Source of the DNA: Prorocentrum cordatum
Taxonomy: Eukaryota > Sar > Dinophyceae > Prorocentrales > Prorocentraceae
Direction: 5' to 3'
Assembly (NCBI GenBank): GCA_963575745.1
Contig: CAUYUJ010014553.1
Span: 217,501-281,500 of the forward strand
DNA length: 64,000 nucleotides
Shown here: positions 10,562 to 20,600 of the stretch, piece by piece
Layout of the letters: the number at the start of each line of letters is the position of its first letter
Position numbering within the stretch: the stretch's first letter is position 1
Position numbers and translations under genes: made by a program
The notes under the pieces: generated by a model
What the model saw: the letters and a program-made list of their open reading frames with translations, nothing else
What the model was told of the DNA's origin: nothing
The model's database searches: none

Positions 10562-11205
10562 TTGCACAACAGGCGGAGGAGGGAGAGAGGGAGGAGGAGG
10601 AGGAGGAGGAGGAGGAGCAGAGGAGGAGGAGGAGGAGGAGGAGGAGGAGGAGGAGGAGGAGAGGAGGAGGAGGGCAGGGAGGATGGAGGAGGAGGAGGAG
10701 GAGGAGGAGAGGAGGAGGGGAGGAGGAGGAGGAGAAAGAGAAAGAGGAGGAGGAAAAAGGAGGAAGAAGGCGTGCGCGGCGCCGGCGAGAGGAAGCTGCC
10801 CCCGATGGCGCGGCGGCCCGCCCCAGGGGATCCTCGCGCAGGACGGGAGCTGGGCGGTCGGCAGCCTCGCCAAGGGCGGGGTGGCGCACGGCGTCATCCG
10901 CGTGAGGGCCACAGGTCTCGCCACCACCGCCGCCACCGCCCACGCCAGGGGGGGGAAGAGCGAGAGGGTTGGGGGCCCCCCCTGGGGGCAGGGGGGATTT
11001 TGGAGGGAGGAGGAGGAGGAGGAGGAGGAGGAGGAGGAGGAGGAGGGAGGAGGAGGAGGAGGAGGAGGAGGAGGAGGAGGAGGAGGAGGAGGGAGGGAGG
11101 GAGGAGGTAGGAGGGAGGAGGGAGGAGGAGGCGGCGGCGGATGCGGAGGCCGAGGCGGAGGAGGAAGAGGAGGAGGAGGAGGAGGAGGAGGAGGACCAGT
11201 GCAAA
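10562..11205 (+). repeat. GGA microsatellite, two blocks
   Basis: GGA blocks at 10570-10760 and 11005-11200 flank a GC-rich island at 10765-10975. Frames through it are low complexity. Confidence 0.92.
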
Positions 11206-11269
11206 CCCAAGACTCATCAACGATGTTGGAATCTACACCCTCCCTCCAGGCTCCTTTTTTCATAGGCTC

Positions 11270-11795
11270 CTACAGGGGTTCACTTCCATTGAGGGATTTG
11301 TCCCGTTGGGAGACAACCGTGTGAACATCTTGAAGACCTTTCTCAGGAATTCAACGCCACGAGTCAACCTGACTGTTGTGTCGTGACGATCCTGAGTCGT
11401 GCCAGAACACCACTCCTGGGACTTCAACACCGTGAAGAATCAACATCACTGTTGCGCCCTGACAGTCCTAAATCGCTCGCAGGCACCATTTCTGGAAGGT
11501 TAAGCCATGCGGATCCGCGAAACTTTTTTTAGTGGTTTAAACGAGTTCGCGCTGCGCTAAGGGGAAAGCCACATTTTGAAAAGGAACCACCGTCAATCAG
11601 TGAAGCTGTTGCGCATGTTAAGACGAATGTGCGCGACGATAAGGCGAGAACCACATGTTGGGAACGAACCGCCCTCAACCCATGAAGCTCGTGTCTGTTG
11701 TGCACGAGTGTGCGTGATGCTACGGCGAGAGCCACAGTTGGACAAGGAACCGCCGTCAATCCGTGAAGGCCTCGATATCTTCCCCCACATCCAAA
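11270..11795 (+). repeat. Dispersed repeat family, copy 2
   Basis: The longest copy but one. A 5' part carries TCCCGTTGGGA, CTGACTGTTG, GACGATCCT and GCCAGAACACCA words. A 3' part has three tandem subunits (AAGGCGAGAACCACATGTTG-like). Word order matches the copy at 62490-62950. Confidence 0.75.
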
Positions 11796-11879
11796 GTGGG
11801 GCTCTTTTTTTCTCTGGACACCCCGCGCAGTCCTCACCTCACCGCACCCCCTCTCTCGCACACGCACTCACACGTCAAC

Positions 11880-11916
<37 letters not shown>

Positions 11917-12030
11917 GCATCATCATCATCATCCTCCTCGCCAACACACAACATCGTCATCATGGCACTCACTCACTCATCATCGCTACCACGCCACCAT
12001 CGTCACCATCGTCACCATCATCGCATACAT
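11880..12030 (+). repeat. ATC/CAT trinucleotide repeat
   Basis: ATC repeats at 11880-11935, then CACCATCGTCACCATC repeats. The predicted poly-His and poly-Ile frames are repeat artefacts. Confidence 0.85.
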
Positions 12031-12370
12031 TTATATTCTCACACGCCCACGCATACATTCCAGCGTGCGCTTCCGAGGCACTGCAGGGGCGCGTGTGCAC
12101 GAATCCCGTTCTAATGCGCATGTGTTTCACGTAGCCAGTCTTCTTGCCGATGCGCCGTCCAGGCGCGGCTCTGTGTGTGCACACAGTTATCTTGATGATG
12201 AAGTCTCCGGCGGGAGCATCGTCTGCGAGTGCCTTGCGAGGGACTCTCGGGCGGGAGCCCCCTCTCTCCCACGGCCGACTCACCGGCTGTGCCCCTCCCT
12301 CTAGATGAGCGCAGCTTGAAGTGTGGAGTCGCCCAGGAGATGAAGGAGTTATGTTGGTGGAGGAGGCGGA

Positions 12371-12598
12371 TTGCGAGGTGCGGAGGAGGTTATGGGATGC
12401 CCTTATGTGTTCGACGACCCCGACTTCACGGCCCTGGCCAAACAGGATGCCCAGGGTCTGCGTCGTTCGTCGCCAAGTGTCCTGAACGCCGTTACGTCTC
12501 AGCTGATGCAGCACCTGATGGAATTATGGCTGATGCTTCTTTTTGACGGGCCCAGGCTTGTCGCGGTGCTGGACGCGCTGACGAGCCTCCACAGGTGA
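12371..12598 (+). CDS. Exon-like coding segment, unrecognised
   Basis: A 75-codon frame of balanced composition that contains GCPYVFDDPDFTALAKQD and ends ALDALTSLHR just before a stop. The stop lies within CCACAG/GTGAAG, which would make a good GT splice donor, so this may be an internal or first exon. No family recognised. It lies 0.5 kb upstream of a broken coding region and could be part of the same gene. Confidence 0.35.
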   Translation: MRGAEEVMGCPYVFDDPDFTALAKQDAQGLRRSSPSVLNAVTSQLMQHLMELWLMLLFDGPRLVAVLDALTSLHR

Positions 12599-12599
12599 A

Positions 12600-13060
12600 G
12601 ACCTTTTGGTTTCTACTGCGCGTGGGTTTCCTGAAGGTTCGCCATTATGCTGCTACGCCAGTATACTGGCATAAGGGTGAGGGTGCAGCTCTTGTAAAAT
12701 CACAGCAAGCGGGCCCACGGGGGCGGAGCGTAGTGCGCGTACCCCCCACGGATGGACATTGATTCTATGATCGTAAAGGTTAGTCTTAGTTTCCTCGCTG
12801 GTCGTCGGAGTGAGGCTGCAGTCTAGATCGCTTTCACCGCGTCATGGAGACTTCGGATGGCGTGGCGCTCCCATTGCCCTTGCCTCAAGGACCTCAGCAA
12901 TGCTGCCGGCAGCAGCCCGTATGAATGCACTGCAGTCTCAGTCGCCTTGCATGCCTCGGACCAGGATTGCCCCCTTTTGTGCACCCAGCGCTTCGAGAAC
13001 GCACGCATCGTCTTACCCTCTAGTACAGGAGGCGTGGTTGTTCGGCCACGCCAGGAGGGG
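12600..13060. other. Intergenic or intronic sequence
   Basis: No clear gene. A perfect 14-bp palindrome, GCCAGTATACTGGC, lies near 12657. Cytosine and guanine content is lower than in the surrounding DNA. Confidence 0.35.
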
Positions 13061-13062
13061 CG

Positions 13063-14210
13063 ATGGGCGACCCATCTATGGCAAGGATGTTCCTTGCTAC
13101 TTTTAAGCGCTCTGTGTTAGGGTGGAGCTGCGACCTTGCGAGTTGGGGTAGGGATACATTCGCTAAAAACTTGGTGGCCTCGTGGGGCCCCCTTCGCGCT
13201 GATCTTTCTCTCCTGAATTTTCCCGATGACATGGGCAAAATCGCATTGGCTGGTGTGGGCAGTAGTTTTGGTGAGTCCATGGCTAAGTTGCAGTCGGCCG
13301 ATGAGTCCAGCAACGATCGCTTGGCTCTGTTTGGTTACGGCCAGAACGCAAGGGAGCAAGAGTTCCTTGTTCATGTCAGTCAGCATGACCATGCTCGTCG
13401 CCCCCCCCTCCGCTCCACCCAGCCGCCTCAATGCTCGCGCAGGGGCGAGGCAATGTACTTGGAAGCGTTTCTTGCATTACGCGTGTCGGCGTCTCGCGAG
13501 ATTGCCCGGCGACTCCGGGCCTCCCGCGCATCGTTCCACAGTCTCGGCGGCATTTGTTCACCTCGCTCCCCAGATCGCTGGCAACTTTCGCATTTGAGGA
13601 GGTTCGGGCAAAACGCGTTGCTAATGGCCTTGAAGCAATCGTGCGGTCTGTTAGTATTTCTGCTCGCCTGGATCGTGGACTCGCCGCCCTCGGTCGTATT
13701 GCTCTCATGGACGCGGCCTCTACTAGGAGCACTGCTGAGGAGGGTTCGCCCGATCATGTTCGGAGTCTGACAGAGGAGCAACTGCTGGCATATTGGCGTC
13801 ACGCCCTTAGTACTCTCGAGCAGCGTGCGAGGCGCCTGGCGACGAGCCCGCTGGGCGAAGGACCCAACCCGCAACTCCCAGGTCTTGCGTTGCCCGTTCT
13901 GTTCGACCCCCAATGGGCGCGGTTCGGCCGCAGTTGAACGGCGCCCGCCCGACTGGCCTCGCCTCGCCGCGGGCGCGGCAGTTGCCCTCTGACGTCGTTG
14001 AGGCGGCCAGGGTTATGGATAGTCGTGCCTCGGACAAGTTCGTCGATGACCTTCGTATTCTTGGGGGCTCGGAGAGGGCCTCAGAGTTCGCCTCGATGGA
14101 CTTCTCGGACCTCGAGGCACGGGTGCACTCCGAAAGGGTGCCGCCACCAGGCTGCCAGGAGGCCATAGAAAGGTGGCCCCGATCAGGGGGGCCGAACACA
14201 TCATCATAGA
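13063..14210 (+). pseudogene. Coding-like region spread over three frames
   Basis: Three plus-strand frames carry protein-like text in turn. One runs 13063-13440, with LRADLSLLNFPDDMGKIALA. A second runs about 13560-13935, with FEEVRAKRVANGLEAIVRS and LTEEQLLAYWRHALSTLEQR. A third runs 13913-14209, with DKFVDDLRILGGSERASEF. The frame changes look like indels in a once continuous gene, or like unrecognised short introns. No domain recognised. Codon use is less GC-rich than in the retrotransposon ORFs. Confidence 0.35.
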
Positions 14211-14574
14211 CTAGGCGAGGAGCAGGGCGGGGTTCGGTTGACAAGATGCATTGCGCGATGCCTTGGGGGTTGGGCCACGCATGCGCGGCGACTTATTTCT
14301 CCGGGCGGGATCTGATGGGCCGCATCCGTCGGGCCCATGGCCTCCATTATTTACGCCGCCGGGTTGCCCCCGAGTGACATCTGCATTAAATGCAGGCAAG
14401 CGTTTTGGCAGCAGATCCTGCGCGGCCCGCCGCGCACACGGACCGCTGACCGGGGGGAGATGCAGGGCCATAGGGGGCCTTCAGCGCCTGCATCGGCGTC
14501 GGCTTCTGCTTCGTTGTCCTGTCTTCTGCCCGTGCGAGGGCTCGAACCGTCTACGGCTGCGCGACCGCTTCTGC

Positions 14575-14768
14575 AGGAGGAGGAGGAGGAGGTGGTGGTG
14601 GTGGAGGACCTGGGGAGGAGGAGGAGGAGGAGGAGGAGGAGGAGGAGGAGGAGGAGGAGGAGGAGGAGGAGGAGGAGGAGGAGGAGGAGGAGGAGGAGGT
14701 GGTGGAGGAGGAGGAGGAGGAGGAGGAGGAGGAGGAGGAGGAGGAGGAGGAGGAGGAGGAGGAGGAGT
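14575..14768 (+). repeat. GGA microsatellite
   Basis: Pure GGA run with one GGTGGTGGA interruption near 14699. Confidence 0.95.
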
Positions 14769-14799
14769 CCCCCTCTTCCGCCGCCGCAGTTCCGCGGCG

Positions 14800-15480
14800 A
14801 CGCCGGGGGCGCGGGCAGCGGGCCCCCGTGCGCGCGGGGTGCCGGAGAGAGGCCCATCGCGGCCCGGGCCGCCGGGCCAGCGCGAGGCCGAGAGGGGGCG
14901 AACGGCGGCGGGGCCGCGCGAAGAACGGCGGGGCGGCGCGGGCCCCGGCGCGCAGGCTCCGGAGAGATGCCCTCGCGGCCCAGGCAGCAGGGCGAACGCG
15001 AGGCCGAGGGGGGGCGCGCGGCGGCAGGGCCGCGCGGAGAACGGCGGCGGCGCGGGCCCCATAAAACAGGGCTACGATCGGGATAAATCGCGTCGTTTTG
15101 CCCCAGCGCGCAGATGCCGGAGATGCCCTCGCGGCCCAGGCAGCCGGGCCAGCGCGAGGCGGAGGGGGGGGGGGGCGCGCGGCGGCAGGGCCGCGCGGAG
15201 AACGGCGGCGGCGCGGGCCCCATAAAACAGGGCTAGGATCGGGATAAATCGCTCCAGAGCGTTCCGGAGCGCTCTCAGGGCGTTCCGGAACGCTCTGGGG
15301 CGGCCGCGGCGCCCCATACATCCTCCAAGCCCGCCGATTCTCAGAGATTTCGAGGTATGCCGATCCGATGTTGTCCCGATCTTCGCGTCGTTTTGCCCCG
15401 GCGCGCAGGTGCTGGAGATGCCCTCGCGGCCCAGGCAGCCGGGCGAGCGCGAGGCCGAGAGGGGGGGGTGAACGGCGGCG
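14800..15480 (+). repeat. GC-rich tandem repeat, units of 105-295 bp
   Basis: Four diverged copies of a block around GAGATGCCCTCGCGGCCCAG, near 14838, 14963, 15119 and 15415. A CATAAAACAGGGCTA plus GATCGGGATAAATCG block occurs twice (15061, 15221). A hairpin, CCAGAGCGTTCCGG with its complement, lies at 15252-15299. Frames through it are Arg/Gly/Pro-rich and not convincing. Confidence 0.65.
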
Positions 15481-15603
15481 CGGGTCGCGCGAGGAGCAGC
15501 GGCGGCGATCGCGCGCGCGCGGGCTGCGGGGAGCAGGGGCGGTTGCAGGCGGCCGCGAGCCAGCTCGTTTTGGGAATGTCTTGAGAGCTCGCCAACGCCT
15601 CTC

Positions 15604-16032
15604 ATGGGAGACAGAGCCACCCGTCTCTCCAGGGAGTTCAAAAACAGCCCTGGGCGCTTGCTACACAGCCCTGCTCGGTTTGATTCCTTCTTGGGGTGCG
15701 TTTGCTGACCGGCCTCTGCGCGTCGCGGTGGTTCTTCTCGGGATGGGCTTTTTGCCCTCTGGGATCGCCCGCGGTCTTCTTGGAGCACGAAGCGCCGGCG
15801 CCGGGAGGAGCGGCGGCGGCGCGTCGGACAGCAGGGCGAGGGCACGACGCGGAGTCGAAGAGCTTGGGGGAGCGCAGCAAGAGCGGCAAGCAGGTGGACG
15901 GCCGCCAGAGGGGGCCGGCCGCGCACGTCCGTCGCCACGGCGGCCGCGCGCTACGGGGCGACGTTCGCGCCGTTGGCGGGGGAGAAGCAGGCGGCAGGGG
16001 ATGCGCTCAAGAAACAGATGGTGGAGTTGTAG
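15604..16032 (+). CDS. Possible small spliced gene, unrecognised
   Basis: ATG 15604 opens a short protein-like frame (MGDRATRLSREFKNSPGR onward) that reaches a potential GT donor (GGGGTGCGTTTG) near 15695. A downstream frame ending at TAG 16030-16032 reads ARYGATFAPLAGEKQAAGD before ALKKQMVEL. Between them, CAG at about 15831 and 15893 are possible acceptors. The joined model is my inference; the frame between the two ends is not resolved. Confidence 0.25.
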
Positions 16033-16750
16033 GGGGGGCATCGCGGCAGAGCGAGACGACGCAGGTTGCGAGGGCGTGCCCGCATTCTCGGGCGACGTCC
16101 TTCCGCGAGGGGGAGGGCTGCCCGCAGAAGGGCGCGGCCAGGGCACGTCGCTGGGCCTGAAGATGTCGGAGTTGATCGAACAGGTCGTGATCTCGGAGGG
16201 CAGGGCCTGCCTGCCAGGGCCGGCCCCGCGGGGGCCACTCGATCGCGAAATGTCGTGACTGATCGGGGGCGGTCACATATGAGTAGAATTCAGTCCAGTC
16301 TCAGATGTAGGCAGCTAGTTGAGAGAGGCGTCGTAGATCAGAATGCACCCTGGGAGGCCCTCAGAGCTCGTTCAGAGGGCGCGCGCGCGGTGCCTCGTTA
16401 CCCACAGGCGGAGCTGTCAATAATACCAGTCGTGGCTCTTCCGCTTCATTTGAAAGGCCTTCGTGCGGGGAGGGTGCGGGCGTCGTCCAGCGGTTGGGGT
16501 CGGGTGTCGGGGGAACGGAGAAGGGGGGGGGATTCGCCCCGTGCCCGAGTGCCCACCCAGCAGGGCTACGTGCCCGAGTGCTGTGCGAGGCCAGGGCAAG
16601 TGCTGCTCGCGGCAGAGAGCGGCGCTGGGGCGAATGCTCGTCAGCGTTGCTTGCGAAGTCAGGCTCGGTTGGTTGAGAGATCAGTTGGATTCCCAGAGTT
16701 CCCTCGCCTGTCCCTCGCCTGCCCCTGCTCGGGCTGCCGCCTGGCATCGG
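16033..16750. other. No firm gene; one exon-like end
   Basis: A frame ending at 16258 reads LGLKMSELIEQVVISEGRAC and could be a terminal exon of the preceding model. The rest has no recognisable content. Confidence 0.3.
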
Positions 16751-16753
16751 CCG

Positions 16754-16975
16754 GATTCACGATCTAGGAATGGACTAGATCGCGATCTAGTCCATCCCGG
16801 ATCGTGAATCGGTCCGTTGTTGGATCCCGAATCGGTCCGTTTTAAATCGCGAGCCGGTCCATTCTGAATCGGGCTGATTCACGATTCCAAAACGGACTGA
16901 TTCAGGAGTCCAAAACGGACCGACTCATGATCTAACATGGACCGACTCACGATTTAGAACGGACCGATCTCGTCG
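16754..16975. repeat. Palindrome and GAATCGGTCCGTT repeat cluster
   Basis: 16754-16810 is a loop-free palindrome: GATTCACGATC, a few mismatches, then TGGACTAGATCGC meets its reverse complement. After it, GAATCGGTCCGTT-type words run in direct orientation (16804-16870), then in inverted orientation as AACGGACCGACTCA (16876-16975). The cluster as a whole is an imperfect inverted repeat. It may mark the left end of the DIRS-like element, but this is unproven. Confidence 0.7.
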
Positions 16976-16989
16976 ACGTGTTCGGGTGT

Positions 16990-17490
16990 ATTTGAAGGGA
17001 CGTATGTGGATTTTGGAAGTTTCGGGAGGGGTTGGGTGGATTTGGGAGGACTTGGGAGGATTCGGGTGGTTTTGGAAGAGTATGGGTGGGTTCTCGAAAA
17101 CTTTGGAAGGATTTGGATGGGTGGGTTTGGGAAGATTGGAATGGATTCGGGGGGATTTGGAAGGAGTTTGGAACATGCTGGCGGATGTGGGGGAATCTTA
17201 GCGGGTTTGGGCGAAATTTTGTTTGGGGGGAGGGGGGGGGGGAGATTTTGGGTGGACTTGGGAAGATTTGGGTGGATTTGGATGGATTTGGGTGGGCTTC
17301 GAAGGATTTGGGAGGGATCTGGGTGGATTTGGGAAGATGTGGGTGGATATGGGTGGGTGTGGGAAGATTCGGGAAAACGTCGGTGGATTTGGGAAGACGT
17401 GGGTGGATGTGGGAGGCTTTGGGTGGGTTTGGGCAGATGTGGCAAAACGCGGATGGAATTGGGAAGATATGGGTGGATTTGGGGTGATTT
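16990..17490 (+). repeat. TTTGGGTGGA minisatellite
   Basis: G-rich units such as GATTTGGGTGGATTTGGGA, with a G run at 17224-17242. Spaced GGG triplets give quadruplex potential on the plus strand. Confidence 0.85.
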
Positions 17491-17545
17491 TGTATAGTCT
17501 GATTGGTTGTAGACTGCAGGTTAAGTGGGAGGGGGTGTGGGCTCA

Positions 17546-17566
17546 GGTAGCCATTTTGGGTCCGTA
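17546..17566 (+). other. Spliced-leader-like sequence upstream of the Gag-like ORF
   Basis: GGTAGCCATTTTGGGTC shares a 13-base exact core (GTAGCCATTTTGG) with the dinoflagellate spliced leader. It is followed by TCCGTAGCG, which resembles the start of a second leader. Overall identity is about 15 of 21, so this is weaker than the copy at 1515. Its position about 100 bases upstream of the ORF fits a degraded leader carried by a retrotransposon transcript. Confidence 0.45.
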
Positions 17567-17667
17567 GCGTTCGGCTCTGGCCGACGCGCGGGTGTTCCAG
17601 GGGGCCGCGGAGCGGCCATAACCACAGCCGTGCTAGTCCGCGGACTAGGTAGCGCGCCTGTGGTGCC

Positions 17668-20600
17668 ATGGCTGTGGGCTTCCTGGGGGCGCACCTGATG
17701 ATCTTGGTTACGGGCGGCGCTCTTACGGTCCAAGGGGCACTTGGCTGGCTGCCATTCGGGCGCGGGGGACATGAGGTCCCAGCGCCGACGCCGCCAGCCC
17801 TGCCCGGGCCGACAGCGCCGCCGGCAGGCGGTGGGGGGCGAGGCAAGGGGCGAGGACCGCCCGCCAAGCCCGCGCCTGCAGGGGGAAAGGGGCGAGGGCC
17901 GCAGGCCAAGCCCCCGGGGGCGCCGGGCGTCCCACCGCCGCCGCGGTCAGGGTCGACTACAACGACCACGACCGCGGGCATCGGGCGCGTAGGCGAGGGC
18001 GAGCCCACAGGCAGCCCAGCTACGCCGGCATACGGAGGTAACAACGAGCCCACGGGCGCGCCTGGGCAGCCGTCCGCCCCGGGAAACCGGACGGGCGATG
18101 GTGAGCCTGACCTGCCGCGTGGGCCGGACGGGTATTGGGGGTGGAGTGGTTGGGTCCCGCACCTGCCCCATTGGTGGGCTGGCCGGAGCGAACCCCCACC
18201 GCCGCCGCCGCCACCTACCCCGCCCCCGGAGGCAGGGCCGGGTCCCGGTTGGGGCTTCGCAGCCTGGGTCTTCGAGGTCGTGGGCTATGGAGCGTGGGTA
18301 AGCTCCCCCGACCACCCGGGCACGATCCGCACGAGTGGCGGATGGATTGGATCCGCCGTCGACCGCCTGGGCGTTAAGATGCTTGGGTATTGGTGGGAGA
18401 CCGCGGTCTTATGCTTTGCCCTAGGCATCTTCACGTTCGTGTTGGGTGCCCTGGCCTTCATCGTCAACACCGCAGCCCAGCCTATGCTGTGGGCTGCCGG
18501 GGGACTCCGCTGGGCGTGGTACCAGATTACCCGGTGCTGCCAGCGACGCGGAGGGGATGGGCCTGGCGCCCATCTTCCCCCACCCCCTCCGACCCCCTTG
18601 CTGGTGCGCTGGCGCGGGCCGGGCTTGGGCGGCGTGGTGGAGACAGAGTTCTACACAAAGGGGGTCCGCGGCCGAGGGACCAATCGGGCGTACAACCACG
18701 TGCTGCTGCGTAAGCACGGGCAGGTGGCCCGCATCAGCTGCAACTTCGCGGACCGGTACCGATTGGACCGCCACGGGCTCAACATCAAGATCGGGCAGGT
18801 CCTGGGGTGCACCAGTCGCAAGTGGCGGCTGAACCTCGAGGAGACAGGGAATGTGCATCTATGTCGTGCTGTCGAGTGCGCCTCCTGTCCAGTGGCGCAT
18901 CCCATGCACGTCGACCAGTACGCGGCCATTGACCACACACAGATCGTGGACTTGGCTGAGCACGGAAGGGCCACGGCCTGCCGGGCAGTCGGCGTGGGAC
19001 TCCGGAAGGTATTCGGGGTCGTCAAGTGGCTGCTTTGCTCACCCTGGTCGGTACTCGGATGGCTGTGCCGGGGCCGGCCGGAGCCCCGCTACATCACCGA
19101 CGCCACGGGCTATCGCCGCCTGGACATCGACTCGGAGAGCGAGGTGGAGGCGGAGGAGCGCCCCTGCCAAGCCGCACAAGTTGGGGTGCAGCTCGCGGGT
19201 GGCGCACGCCCCCTCCAGCCGGAGGGGTGCGGCGACCGAGGGATGCAGGAGGCCACTGTCCTGCTACAGGAGGACGCGGAGGTGTCGGACGTTCCCCGGC
19301 CGGGGCATTGTCTCAATGCACAGGTGCACCTCTGCGCCCACCATGCGCAGAAGTATCGGTCTACCCTGATCGGCCGCAAGTGCAGCCTCCCCACTTGTCT
19401 CCGCATGGCGAAGGGTAGCTGCGGGGGGGCCCCGATGTGCGGGGAACATCTCCGACGGGACGAGGGTCACACCGTGCGCGTCGAGGCGACGGTCCAACCT
19501 GGGATCCTCGGGGGCCTGCGCCGCCGCATGCGGGCGCGGGCTCCAAGCCCCGCCAGGGCGCGCGATTGGACCGCGCACGCTGCCGATGGGGTTGGCATAG
19601 CGCCCGAGCCGGTCTACCCCCCGCCTCTACCTCCCCCCGCTGCACCGCCACCGCCCGCCGTGGCCCCATCTGTCGATGTGGAGCCCACGGGGGCGCAGGC
19701 CCTAACCTCGGGGCCGCAGCCGCGTCGCACACGCTCCGCGGAAGCAAGGGCCAGCGGACGCTCACGGTCTGCCGACCGCGGGTCCCCGGGCGATCGGATC
19801 GCCCACCGCGGGTGGCTTCAGGAGCCCCTACTCGCGAAGGTCTGCCCGATACTCCCGGGCGACCCTCGGGGAGCCGAGGAGGCGTACGGCGCGCCCCCGG
19901 CGAGTCCCTGGTTTATTCTATTGGGAGAATGCGAGGGGCTCGACGCACGGGGCACTGGCGGGGACGCCAGACTTATCATCGGGACTAGCCTCGAGGGCGT
20001 CAGGGTGGAGGTCCCAGCCAGCGAGGTCGCACGGCACCCCCCTCCGCTGGAGGACGGGCGCTACCCGATAGATTGGATCAATCGGCTGCTGTACGAGGTC
20101 CCCCAAGGGGCTCGGGAAGTGGGGTTGCGTGTCATCGCCCACCACATCCCGCAGGATCTGCTGGCGATGTTACGCCAGGAGCAGTGGGGCGGTGTGGACG
20201 TGGAAAGCGCGAGCGGCTGGAGGCGGCGCTACCTGACGAACACGGAGCGCCAGCAGCTGCAGCACGACCCGGTGCGCACACTCGGCCACCATCGGCGGGG
20301 TGGCGCGCAGGGGGCGCCGCCTGCGCCCGGGATGGAGGGCTTGCCCCGTCCCGCCCCCGTGGCGGCACTGTCGCGCTTAGCGGCGGCCGCCGCCGGCGTG
20401 AGCGAGGATGCCGAGGAGCCCGACCCGCTCGAAATGTTCATGGACTCCTTGCGAGCCGAGGATCTCAAAGGACGGGGGGGCCAAGCGGCGGCTCTCAGTG
20501 CATTAGGTATGGCCGCGGACCTGCTCGGGGTTCCGCTTGATCAGGCGGAGCGGCAGCTGCGGCGGAGGGTCGCACAGGTGGCAGCGGCGGGCCCACTGGG

